Part shown: in pieces, positions 17,733-25,180 of the stretch
Position numbering within the stretch: position 1 is the stretch's first letter
How the letters are laid out: each line of letters opens with the position of its first letter
NCBI RefSeq assembly: GCF_017573545.1
Contig: NZ_JAGEOK010000022.1
Span: 62,001-126,000, forward strand
Direction of reading: 5' to 3'
Length of the DNA: 64,000 nt
Source: Actinomadura nitritigenes
GTDB taxonomy: Bacteria; Actinomycetota; Actinomycetes; Streptosporangiales; Streptosporangiaceae
The notes under the pieces: generated by a model
What the model was told of the DNA's origin: nothing
Seen by the model: the letters and a program-made list of their open reading frames with translations, nothing else
Databases searched by the model: none
Made by a program: the position numbers and the translations under genes

Positions 17733-18863
17733 TCAGCCGTAGGCGGGGCTGCCGTCCGGCGCTTCGGCGAAGGCGTCGGTGTACGGCGCCGCGAAGACCT
17801 CGAGCGTGCGCTCCAACTGCGCCGACCACCAGGACACGAGCCCGGCCGCGCCCCGCTCGCCCGCGCCCTCCTCGCCCAGGTAGCGGTGCCGCAGCGGTGC
17901 CACGTCGCAGAGCCGTTCCCACCACTCGCGGTGCACCGCGGACTGGATCTGCCCCGCGTCCAGCGGGAACGCGGCGCGGTGTCCCCGCACGAACGCCTGC
18001 ACCCGGTCCAGGTCGAGGCCGCGCTCGTCCTCGCAGGCGAACAGCCGCGCCGCCGCCCGCACGACCTCGCCCGCGACGGGACCCGTGGTCAGCGCGTCCC
18101 AGCCGAGCACCGCCGTGACGTTGCCCGCGCCCGCGTACCGCAGATGGCCCGCGTGGAACGCGCCGTGCAGGTGCCCGACCGTGCTGACCTCGATCTCCGG
18201 CGGCTGGTGCCCGGCGAACTCGGCGAGCAGCGCCCGCCGCTCCCGCAGCCTGCGCCCGGTCAGCGCGTCGAAGTCGGTGCCGCCGCCCTCCGGCACGGCC
18301 TCCAGCATGGCCTCGACGGCGGCCGCCGCGTCCGCGGCGCGCGGCGTCGGCACGAGCAGGCTCTGCTGCACGGGCGGCGTGATCCGCTCCAGCTCCGCGT
18401 GCAGCCGGCCGAGCAGTTCGCCGAGCTCCTCGCACTGCCGGAAGGTCAGCTCCAGGCCGCCGCGCCGCCGTCCGGCGACCCACGGGTACAGCGCGTAGGC
18501 GCGCCCCGAGGCGGTGACGAGCGTGCGGCCGGACTTCGCCGGCAGCGGTGCGAGCACGGGGAGCCCCGCGGCGTCGAGCGCACCCGTCACCTCGTGCTGG
18601 AAGAGCACGCGCTTCCGCTCGGGCGGGGCGTACTCCTTGAGGAGGAACGGGCCGCCGGACGTGCCGACCCGCCAGCACCGCCGGCCGGACGCGCCGTCCA
18701 GGGCCTCGGGCGCCCGCGCCGCGTCGAACCCCCAGCGTTTCAGCAGCCGGGGCGGCGGACCCTCGTCCGCGCCGTTCTCGCCGGTGGCGGGGTCGCCGGC
18801 GCCGAGCATGGCGGCGCCGCGCTTTTCGGAGCCGTGCTCATCAGCGCTGGGAGACGTCGGCAC
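17733..18863 (-). CDS. Aminoglycoside-phosphotransferase-like protein with altered active site (possible pseudokinase)
   Basis: A 376-aa APH/choline-kinase-fold protein: FLLKEYAP holds the ATP-binding Lys, LYPWVAGR the hinge, and LGELLGRLHAEL the helix before the catalytic loop. Normal APH enzymes have HGDxHxxN and an IDWD/E motif. Here the loop reads GHLHGAFHAGHL, so the catalytic Asp is Ala and the Asn is His, and the metal-binding motif reads VLGWDAL. Phosphotransfer therefore seems impaired or shifted. Similar spore-coat CotS-like and trehalose-kinase-like relatives exist, so a binding or scaffolding role is possible. The GTG at 18863 follows GAGG at 6 nt; ATG 18758 and an upstream GTG are alternatives. 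Confidence 0.7.
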   Translation of the reverse strand: MPTSPSADEHGSEKRGAAMLGAGDPATGENGADEGPPPRLLKRWGFDAARAPEALDGASGRRCWRVGTSGGPFLLKEYAPPERKRVLFQHEVTGALDAAGLPVLAPLPAKSGRTLVTASGRAYALYPWVAGRRRGGLELTFRQCEELGELLGRLHAELERITPPVQQSLLVPTPRAADAAAAVEAMLEAVPEGGGTDFDALTGRRLRERRALLAEFAGHQPPEIEVSTVGHLHGAFHAGHLRYAGAGNVTAVLGWDALTTGPVAGEVVRAAARLFACEDERGLDLDRVQAFVRGHRAAFPLDAGQIQSAVHREWWERLCDVAPLRHRYLGEEGAGERGAAGLVSWWSAQLERTLEVFAAPYTDAFAEAPDGSPAYG

Positions 18864-18998
18864 CTTCGCACCTCGGCGGCCTCGGACGGACGACGGTCGA
18901 ACGGATGTTCCCACCCGACGCTACACGCCCCGGCGCTCCGGCGAAAGGGAACCGGCCGGGCCGGGCGGTTCGCGCCCGCGCCCGGCGCGCCCCCGACC

Positions 18999-19400
18999 TC
19001 AGACCCGCTCGAGGACGACCACGGGGATCTCGCGGTCCGTCTTCTGCTGGTACTCGTCGTAGGCGGGCCACGTCGCCGCCATCTTCTTCCAGAACGCGGG
19101 CTTCTCCTGCGCCGTCGCGGTGCGCGCCCGCGCGGTGAACCGGTCGCCCTTCACCTGTACCTTCACCTCGGGGTCCGCCTCCAGGTTCAGGTACCACTCC
19201 GGCGGCTCGTCCGCGCCGCCCTTGGACGCCACGATCAGGTAGGCGTCCCCCTCGGGCTGGTAGATGAGCGGCGTCGTGTACTCCTTGCCGCTGCGCCGTC
19301 CCTTCGTCGTGAGCAGCAGCGTGACCGTCCCCTGCCACTCGTGCCCCTCCGCGCCGTCGGTCTCCTGGTAACGCGCGACGTGCTCCTTGCCGTACAGCAT
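18999..19400 (-). CDS. F420-dependent nitroreductase-type protein (Ddn family)
   Basis: 133 aa with the family's TLLLTTKGRRSGKEYTTPLIY core, which contacts deazaflavin F420, followed by DAYLIVASKGG and PEWYLNLEADPEV. Relatives include mycobacterial Ddn (split beta-barrel). GGAGGAGG lies 5 nt before the ATG at 19400; an in-frame ATG at 19415 lacks a ribosome site. It is divergent from the thioesterase gene at 19519. Presence of this family supports an F420-producing actinomycete. Confidence 0.85.
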   Translation of the reverse strand: MLYGKEHVARYQETDGAEGHEWQGTVTLLLTTKGRRSGKEYTTPLIYQPEGDAYLIVASKGGADEPPEWYLNLEADPEVKVQVKGDRFTARARTATAQEKPAFWKKMAATWPAYDEYQQKTDREIPVVVLERV

Positions 19401-19505
19401 CAAGTCCTCCTCCATCAGGTTCCGGCCGTACCGCGGCCGCCTAGGTGAACCCCCGAACCCTTCATGACCTTCCCCATGGCGGGGGCCCAAAGCCCCGACG
19501 CTCAT

Positions 19506-19511
19506 TACGCT
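19506..19511 (+). promoter_or_regulatory. Leaderless -10 box (TACGCT) for the PaaI-type thioesterase
   Basis: TACGCT ends 7 nt before the GTG at 19519, and no Shine-Dalgarno sequence is present between them. Confidence 0.45.
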
Positions 19512-19518
19512 GGGGACG

Positions 19519-19965
19519 GTGAGCGACCCGGTGGAGCTGGCGCGGCGATGCGCCGAGACGATGTACGCGGACGACAAGGTCGCGCAGGACCTCGGGATGG
19601 AGATCACCGGGATCGCGCCGGGACGGGCGGTGCTGCGCATGACGCTCACCCCGGCGATGGTGAACGGCCACGGGATCGCCCATGGCGGCTACCTGTTCCT
19701 GCTGGCCGACTCGGCGTTCGCCTACGCGTGCAACACCCACGGCGCCGTCACGGTCGCCGCGTCCGCCGACGTCGTGTTCGTCGCGCCCGCGCGCGCCGGC
19801 GACGTGCTGGAGGCGACGGCCGTCGAACGCACCCGGTACGGGCGCAGCGGCGTCTACGACGTGACGGTCAGGCGCGTCCCGGACGGGGACGTCATCGCGG
19901 AGTTCCGCGGCGGCAGCCGCAGCCGGAAGGAGAGCGTGCTGGACGAGGCGGAGCCGCCCCGCTAG
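19519..19965 (+). CDS. PaaI-family hotdog acyl-CoA thioesterase
   Basis: 148 aa single hotdog domain. NGHGIAHGGYLFLLADSAFAYACN is the PaaI/4HBT active-site segment (Asn, His and the catalytic Asp in LADSAF). AASADVVFVAPARAGDVLEATA and GRSGVYDVTVRR complete the fold. Family members hydrolyse phenylacetyl-CoA intermediates or other aryl-CoA. There is no paa operon beside it, so it may be a general housekeeping thioesterase. The GTG start fits the TACGCT box 7 nt upstream. Confidence 0.88.
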   Translation: MSDPVELARRCAETMYADDKVAQDLGMEITGIAPGRAVLRMTLTPAMVNGHGIAHGGYLFLLADSAFAYACNTHGAVTVAASADVVFVAPARAGDVLEATAVERTRYGRSGVYDVTVRRVPDGDVIAEFRGGSRSRKESVLDEAEPPR

Positions 19966-20020
19966 AGCAGCGACCGAGCCGCCCGGCCGGAGAGCGACGG
20001 AGCCCTCCGCCGGCGTGCGG

Positions 20021-20944
20021 TCAGAGTTCCTTCAGGATGCCGGTGAGCAGCCGGCCGGTGTCATCGGGACGCGCGGCGGTGATGCACAGGTTGTTCATCG
20101 CGCGCATGTAGGTGTCGACGTCGGTCGGCTTGTCCAGGTACAGCGCGCTGGTGAGCTGCTCCAGGTAGACCACGTCGGACAGGCCCGGCTCGGCGAACCG
20201 CAGGATGGTGAACGGGCCGCCGGCGGCCGCGTGCCCCCCGGCTCCGAACGGCACGATCTGCAGCGTGACGTTCGGCAGCTCCGACATGGCGATGAGGTGC
20301 TGGAGCTGCCGGCGCATCACGTCGCGTCCGCCGAGCGGGCGGCGGACGACCGCCTCGTCCAGGACGGCCCACAGCGTCGGGGCGCCGGGCGAGGTGAACC
20401 GCCGCTGGCGGGTCGTGCGGAGCTGGACGCGCCGCTCGACCTCCTCGTCGGAGGCGTCGGAGTAGCCGAGGCGCACCACGGCGTGCGCGTAGTCCTCGGT
20501 CTGCAGCAGGCCCGGCACGAACTGCAGCTCGTAGGTCCGCAGCAGCGACGCGGCCTCCTCCAGCCCCAGGTAGACCTCGAACCAGCTCGGCAGGACATCG
20601 CCATAACGGTGCCACCAGCCCGGGGTGTTGGCCTCCTTGGCCAGCTCCAGCAGCGGCGCCCGCTCGGCGGGGTCGTTCACCCCGTACAGCGTGAGCAGGT
20701 CGGAGACGTCGCGCTCCTTGAACCCGACGCGCCCCAGCTCCATCCGGCTGATCTTGGAGTGCGAGCCGCGGATCTCGTAGCCCGCCTGCTCGGTGGAGAT
20801 GCCGCGCTCCTCCCGCAGCCGGCGCAGCTGGGCGCCGAGCAGGATGCGCAGGACCGTGGGCCCGCCACGCCGCGGGTAGTCGATCAGTCTGCCGGGCTGA
20901 TCGCCCTCGGCCGGAGGCGTGGGGGCGGCTGAATCCTGGGGCAA
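20021..20944 (-). CDS. XRE-family transcriptional regulator with DUF5753 C-terminal domain
   Basis: About 307 aa. An HTH_XRE domain at the N-terminus (LGAQLRRLREERGISTEQAG, GSHSKISRMELGRVGFKERD) is followed by a DUF5753 ligand/partner domain (YLGLEEAASLLRTYELQFVPG...LRFAEPGLSDVVYLEQL). Such regulators are abundant in actinomycetes, often paired with DUF397 proteins; no DUF397 gene is adjacent here. The frame is open to 21052, but an AT-rich promoter region occupies that stretch. TTG 20944 is the first in-frame start after the TAACAT box; it lacks a Shine-Dalgarno sequence and may be reached by coupling to a 13-codon upstream ORF. Confidence 0.8.
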   Translation of the reverse strand: MPQDSAAPTPPAEGDQPGRLIDYPRRGGPTVLRILLGAQLRRLREERGISTEQAGYEIRGSHSKISRMELGRVGFKERDVSDLLTLYGVNDPAERAPLLELAKEANTPGWWHRYGDVLPSWFEVYLGLEEAASLLRTYELQFVPGLLQTEDYAHAVVRLGYSDASDEEVERRVQLRTTRQRRFTSPGAPTLWAVLDEAVVRRPLGGRDVMRRQLQHLIAMSELPNVTLQIVPFGAGGHAAAGGPFTILRFAEPGLSDVVYLEQLTSALYLDKPTDVDTYMRAMNNLCITAARPDDTGRLLTGILKEL

Positions 20945-20948
20945 GGGG

Positions 20949-20990
20949 TCACCAGCCAGTCGACGGGTCTGTTCTGGGGCGGAACGGCAC
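20949..20990 (-). CDS. Possible 13-aa leaderless upstream ORF of the XRE regulator
   Basis: GTG at 20990 lies exactly 6 nt after TAACAT and would encode VPFRPRTDPSTGW, stopping at 20949, 4 nt before the TTG start of the regulator and in another frame. This is read from sequence alone; expression is unproven. Confidence 0.35.
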   Translation of the reverse strand: MPFRPRTDPSTGW

Positions 20991-20996
20991 CGCCCT

Positions 20997-21002
20997 ATGT
21001 TA
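20997..21002 (-). promoter_or_regulatory. -10 box TAACAT of the XRE regulator
   Basis: TAACAT on the minus strand lies at the edge of an unusually A/T-rich stretch (21003-21060). Transcription would begin near 20990. Confidence 0.5.
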
Positions 21003-21497
21003 GAGGATCGAAGCACGTTTTTGGGAAGTATGAAAAAGCGCGTCTTCGGCAAAACGGCTCATCCGTGTGAGAACGGTCGAGCTGGACGCTCCGCGCGCCG
21101 ATCGGCGCCGGTGAGGATACTCCCGCCCGGCCCGCGGATCGAACCGGGGGCGGCGGCCGGCGGGCCCGATCGGTGGTTTGGAGCGTGACCACGGCCCGTG
21201 ACCAGTGCCGTCGGTGGCGGTCCGGGTGCGGAACGTGGCGAACGCGTGACGATCTCGTTGACCGGGAGGTCATTTTCATAGCGGCGAAGTCACTGCCGGC
21301 ACACGAATTGCCTGGCGTTTCGCGGTCTTGTGCACGCCAATCGGCGCCGGTATTCCGGAGTGGTCGTATGACGCGTAAATGACGGCGGTCACCCCGTTCG
21401 GTGAATATCGGCGGGACGGGAACAGACGGCGCACCGCGGGGGTTGGCGACCGACGAGCGTGGAAGGCACCCGTCGACCCGTCCCATGAGGAGGACCC
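21003..21497. other. Intergenic region between the XRE regulator and a PPOX gene
   Basis: No gene is supported. The left 60 bases are A/T-rich (promoter of the XRE gene). The 12-mer ATCGGCGCCGGT occurs at 21101-21112 and again at 21340-21351, each centred on a GGCGCC palindrome. Short ORFs here have no ribosome site or recognisable sequence. Confidence 0.5.
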
Positions 21498-21893
21498 ATG
21501 AGCAAGCTGTCCGACGAGGCCAAGGAGCTGCTGAACCGCCCGCTGCCGGGGTGGGCCACGACCGTCCGCCCGGACGGCTCCCTGCACAACACCGTCGTGT
21601 GGGTCGGCCTCGACGGCGACGACGTCCTCATCAACACCGCCGTCGGGCGCGCCAAGGAGCGGCACCTCAGCAAGGACGCGCGCGTGTCGGTCAGCGTCCT
21701 CGACCCCGACGACGCGTTCCACTGGGTCAGCGTCTCGGGCGAGGGGAGGCTGGAGACGGAGGGCGCCGTGGACGTCATCAACGGGCTCTCCGAAAAGTAC
21801 ACCGGGAACGCCGCCTATCCCGTCCAGGAGGGTGAGGTGCGCCTCACCGTCCGCATCACGCCTGATCAGGTCCTCTACAGCCCGGGCGGGTGA
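21498..21893 (+). CDS. PPOX-class F420-dependent oxidoreductase (split beta-barrel)
   Basis: 131 aa: MSKLSDEAKELLNRPLPGWA, then TTVRPDGSLHNTVVWVGLDG (flavin/F420-binding strand pair), GRAKERHLSKDARVSVSVLD and YPVQEGEVRLTVRITPDQV. This order is typical of Rv1155-like pyridoxamine-oxidase-fold proteins that use F420. GAGGAGG stands 4 nt before the ATG. Single gene. Confidence 0.85.
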   Translation: MSKLSDEAKELLNRPLPGWATTVRPDGSLHNTVVWVGLDGDDVLINTAVGRAKERHLSKDARVSVSVLDPDDAFHWVSVSGEGRLETEGAVDVINGLSEKYTGNAAYPVQEGEVRLTVRITPDQVLYSPGG

Positions 21894-22030
21894 CCAAGCT
21901 CTCGTCCCCTTCGGGCGATCTCCGGGTCCGGGACGGCGTTCACTTGACGGGAGGGCGCCGCGCACCGCGGTGACGCCCGCGGCGCCCCGGCACTTCCCGG
22001 AACATCACCGAGATCCATCCTGGGGGAACC

Positions 22031-22336
22031 ATGAACGCGACCCTCGAGCGACCGGAGGTCCGGTTTCTCACCTCGGGCGAGGTCACGGACGCCCAGCGCA
22101 CGGAGGCCGAGCGTGCCGTCCGCGCCGCGCTGGACGGCACCGGGGCCGCGTCCGTGCAGGTCACGCTGAGCATCGTGGCCGACCCGGCGCTGCCCAGGCC
22201 GGCCCTCGCCAGGGCCGTCGCCGAGCTGGACGGGCAGCAGCTCCGCGCGCAGGCCGCCGCGCCGACCCTGGAGGAGGCCATCGGCCTGCTCCGGCACCGG
22301 CTCGCGGTCCGCGCGTCCTACCGCCGGGCGGGCTGA
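22031..22336 (+). CDS. Small protein, 101 aa, distantly resembling the HPF/RaiA ribosome-binding fold
   Basis: GGGGGAACC precedes the ATG at 22031. The order of a beta strand (ASVQVTLSIVADPALP), a second strand with a conserved-looking LRAQAAAPTLEEAI and a terminal helix (IGLLRHRLAVRASYRR) recalls the N-terminal domain of hibernation factors, which read roughly DGxxxRAxxxxxxLYxAIDxxxxKL. The match is weak. An unknown family is equally possible. Confidence 0.45.
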   Translation: MNATLERPEVRFLTSGEVTDAQRTEAERAVRAALDGTGAASVQVTLSIVADPALPRPALARAVAELDGQQLRAQAAAPTLEEAIGLLRHRLAVRASYRRAG

Positions 22337-22451
22337 CCGACCGTCCTCCGGTCGGGCGACTGACCCGCGCTGACCGCGAACGGGCGGCGGCACCCACCGG
22401 GCGCCGCCGCCCACCCGTCTCCCGAGACGCCTACCCGTTCCCGACGCCGAC

Positions 22452-22538
22452 GCGTTGACGAGACGCCGACGCGTTCCCGAGACGCCCGCGTTCACGAGAC
22501 GCCCGCGTTCACGAGACGCCCGCGTTCACGAGAACGCC
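22452..22538. repeat. 17-bp tandem repeat (five copies), core GCGTTCACGAGACGCCC
   Basis: Copies begin at 22452, 22471, 22488, 22505 and 22522 (periods 19, 17, 17, 17). The third and fourth copies are identical, while the outer copies diverge. The array lies between the 22031 gene and the 3' end of the ABC permease gene. A related CGTCTC-CC-GAGACG palindrome sits just left, near 22417. Confidence 0.8.
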
Positions 22539-22564
22539 ACCGCGTCGCGTGCGGGGCGGTCGTC

Positions 22565-23344
22565 TCAGGCGTCCCGCCGGGTGAGGACCAAGCCGGCGAA
22601 CGCGATCGGGACGAGCGCGTAGGACAGCAGGGCCGCTGCCGCCGCCGGTGGCGACAGCAGGTCGCCGTAGATGGAATGCCGTGCGCTCCAGCCCGCGATC
22701 TCGGCGGGCAGTCCCGGGAGCATCACCGATCCGAGCCGCCCGTTCCACGGCTCCGGCAGGTGGTAGACCAGCAGCGGGACCACATGCCAGAGCATGACGA
22801 CGGCGACGATCGCACCGGCCGCCGACCGCAGCAGCACGCCGAGGGCCAGGCCGAGCAGGGCGAACACCGCCACCGCGACGCCCGAGACCGCGAATCCCGG
22901 CAGGTCGTGCCAGACGGACGCGCGCTGGTCGGGGAACGCCCGGCCGCCCGCCGCGAGCCGGGTGCCGAGGAAGCACCCGATGGTGACCATCTCGCCCACG
23001 GCGAGTCCGGTCAGTGCCACCACCGACGCCTTGGCCGCCAGGAACCGGGGGCGGGACGGCACCGCTACGAGACTGGTCCGCACCATCCCGGTGCGGTACT
23101 CCGACGTCACCGCGAGCACGCCCAGGACGCCGAGGCACAGCTGGGCGACCCAGCCGCCCAACTCTTGGAGCGGCCGCAGGAAGAACCGTGCGCGTTGGGC
23201 GGGGTCCAGGCCGTCCCAGACGTGGGCCTGCTGGACGGCCAGCAGCACGACGAACAGGACGAACCCCGCGGCGACCGCGACGATCACTCGGGTCGACCGG
23301 ACGGAACGCAGCTTCCACCATTCGGCGGCGACGGCGTCGAGCAT
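22565..23344 (-). CDS. ABC-2 type permease (second copy of a tandem pair)
   Basis: 259 aa integral membrane protein with six hydrophobic segments, starting MLDAVAAEWWKLRSVRST as is usual for actinobacterial ABC-2 exporters. LAVTSEYRTGMVRTSLVAVP is the conserved cytoplasmic loop (TSEY..GMIR) that contacts the ATPase. It begins at ATG 23344, which shares one base with the stop of the upstream paralogue, so the two are coupled. It probably forms a heterodimer with the 23344-24120 product, energised by the 24117-25022 ATPase. Confidence 0.85.
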   Translation of the reverse strand: MLDAVAAEWWKLRSVRSTRVIVAVAAGFVLFVVLLAVQQAHVWDGLDPAQRARFFLRPLQELGGWVAQLCLGVLGVLAVTSEYRTGMVRTSLVAVPSRPRFLAAKASVVALTGLAVGEMVTIGCFLGTRLAAGGRAFPDQRASVWHDLPGFAVSGVAVAVFALLGLALGVLLRSAAGAIVAVVMLWHVVPLLVYHLPEPWNGRLGSVMLPGLPAEIAGWSARHSIYGDLLSPPAAAAALLSYALVPIAFAGLVLTRRDA

Positions 23345-24120
23345 CACGCGTCCCGCCGTCCGAACACTCGGGCGCCGACGCCCAGCGCGACCACCACGTA
23401 CGCGACCAGGAGCAGGGCGGAGGCCGCGGGCGGCAGGCCGTCCCGCGCGGGGGAGGCGCCCGGCGGCGAGGCCATCTGCCCGGCGAGGCTCCCGGGCAGT
23501 ACCGCCCAGACGCGCTCGCCCCACGGATCCGGCAGCAGGTTCGCGACGGGCGGCACCACGAACAGCACCGCCATGCCGGCAGTGATCGTCCCCGCGGTGG
23601 AGCGGAGCACCGCCGCCAGCCCGGTCGCCATGAGCGTGATCGCCCCGGTCGTCACCGCCATGGCCAGCAGGTACGGGACGTGGTCGGGGAACGAGGCGTC
23701 GAACCCGCGCATCGGACGACCGTGCGCCGCCGCCTTGCCCGCCACGACCCCGACGGCCAGGCTCGCCAGCGCGGCCGCGAACATCGCCGCGCCCGGCACC
23801 GCGGCCTTCGCGCAGAACAGCACCGGGCGGCGCGGGATCGCGGCCAGGCTCGTCCGGATCATCCCGGACGCGTACTCCGACGTGACCGGCAGCGCCCCGA
23901 GCAGCACCGCGCAGACCGGCAGAGCGATCGCGAGCGGCTGTTCCGGCGGCGCGGACCTGAACATCGCGCGCCGCGCCTGCGACAGACCGTCCCAGTAGTG
24001 GGCCGCGTACAGCGACCACACCACGCACAGCAGCGCGAACGCCGCGACCGTGCCCAGCACGGCGAACGTCGAACGCACCGAGCGCAGTTTCCACCACTCC
24101 GCCGCCAGCGCGTCGATCAC
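23344..24120 (-). CDS. ABC-2 type permease (first copy of a tandem pair)
   Basis: 258 aa, six predicted membrane spans, N-terminus MIDALAAEWWKLRSVRST nearly identical to its downstream neighbour and the same TSEYASGMIRTSLAAIPRRP loop. The rest has diverged considerably, so the duplication is old. The GTG start at 24120 overlaps the ATPase stop by 4 nt (GTGA). With the neighbouring permease and ATPase it should form an exporter, possibly for a peptide, antibiotic or lipid. Confidence 0.85.
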   Translation of the reverse strand: MIDALAAEWWKLRSVRSTFAVLGTVAAFALLCVVWSLYAAHYWDGLSQARRAMFRSAPPEQPLAIALPVCAVLLGALPVTSEYASGMIRTSLAAIPRRPVLFCAKAAVPGAAMFAAALASLAVGVVAGKAAAHGRPMRGFDASFPDHVPYLLAMAVTTGAITLMATGLAAVLRSTAGTITAGMAVLFVVPPVANLLPDPWGERVWAVLPGSLAGQMASPPGASPARDGLPPAASALLLVAYVVVALGVGARVFGRRDA

Positions 24121-25022
24121 GACCCCACCGCCCCGAACTCGGTGCTGCCCGCCGTCAGCTCCATGTACGCCTCCTCCAACGACGCGCTCCGGGGCGTCAC
24201 CTCGTACAGCGGGATTCCGTGCGCGGCGGCCCGGTCACCGATCTGCGTCGCGTCGAGTCCCGCCACCGACAGGGCGCCGCCCGCCGCGGCCTCGACCGTG
24301 CCGCCCGCCGCCGACAGCACCCCGACCAGCTCCTCCGGACGCGGCGACCGGACCAGCACCCCTCGCGCGAACCGGTCCGCCAGCTCCCGCACCGAGGTGT
24401 CCGCGATCAGCCGGCCGCGCCCGATGACGACCAGCCGGTCCGCGGTCAGCTCCATCTCGCTCATCAGATGGCTGGACACCAGCACCGTCCGGCCCTCGGC
24501 GGCCAGAGCCCGCATCAGCTCGCGGATCCACCGCACCCCGTCCGGGTCCAGCCCGTTCACCGGCTCGTCGAACATCAGCACGCCCGGGTCGCCGAGCAGC
24601 GCCGCCGCGATCCCGAGCCGCTGCCGCATCCCGAGCGAGAACCCGCCCACCCGCTTGCGCGCGACGCCCGCCAGGCCGACCCGCTCCAGCACCTCCGCCA
24701 CCCGCCGCGTCCCGATCCCGTTGCTGCGCGCCAGCCACCCGAGATGGTCGAACGCGCGGCGGCCGCCGTGCACCGCCCCCGCGTCCAGCAGCGCCCCCAC
24801 CTCGTGCATCGGCCGCCGCAACGCCGCGTACGGGCCGCCGTTCACCAGCGCCGCGCCCGACGACGGCGCGTCCAGCCCCAGCAGCACGCGCATCGTCGTC
24901 GACTTCCCGGCGCCGTTCGGGCCGAGGAACCCCGTCACCGCCCCCGGGCGCACCCGGAACGACAGGCGGTCGACGGCGACGGTCCCGCCGTAGCGCTTGG
25001 TCAGCTCCCTCACTTCGATCAT
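24117..25022 (-). CDS. ABC exporter ATP-binding protein
   Basis: 301 aa: Walker A GFLGPNGAGKST, signature in FSLGMRQRLGIAAALL (LGMRQ replaces LSGGQ, as in many BcrA/NatA-like ATPases), Walker B LMFDEPVNGLDPDG and H-loop VSSHLMSEM. The C-terminal ~80 residues match the extended regulatory domain of the CcmA/drug-export group (ASLEEAYMELT). It is the first gene of the exporter operon, reading away from the two-component system across a 158-bp gap, a layout common for bacitracin/lantibiotic-type resistance modules. Confidence 0.88.
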   Translation of the reverse strand: MIEVRELTKRYGGTVAVDRLSFRVRPGAVTGFLGPNGAGKSTTMRVLLGLDAPSSGAALVNGGPYAALRRPMHEVGALLDAGAVHGGRRAFDHLGWLARSNGIGTRRVAEVLERVGLAGVARKRVGGFSLGMRQRLGIAAALLGDPGVLMFDEPVNGLDPDGVRWIRELMRALAAEGRTVLVSSHLMSEMELTADRLVVIGRGRLIADTSVRELADRFARGVLVRSPRPEELVGVLSAAGGTVEAAAGGALSVAGLDATQIGDRAAAHGIPLYEVTPRSASLEEAYMELTAGSTEFGAVGS

Positions 25023-25168
25023 GCCGTCAACGCTCCCGCCGGACGCCGCACCGGCGCATCGGAACCCGGTCGGGACCCGTCAGTCCGACCGTGCTCCGAG
25101 ACCGCGCCGCCGCATCGGACCCAGGTCTGACGTCCGCCGGCACGACGCGCCCAGCCGCGCTGTCCGGC

Positions 25169-25174
25169 TACCGT
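25169..25174 (+). promoter_or_regulatory. Leaderless -10 box (TACCGT) for the histidine kinase gene
   Basis: TACCGT ends exactly 6 nt before the GTG at 25181, with no ribosome-binding site between them. This decides the start within a frame that is open from 25091. Confidence 0.5.
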
Positions 25175-25180
25175 CGTGAC

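Noticed and set aside
21173..21382. Small plus-strand open frame before the PPOX gene
   Set aside because: No ribosome-binding site, codon bias or family pattern.
22417..22538. CRISPR array
   Set aside because: The 17-bp units follow each other without spacers and no cas genes are present.
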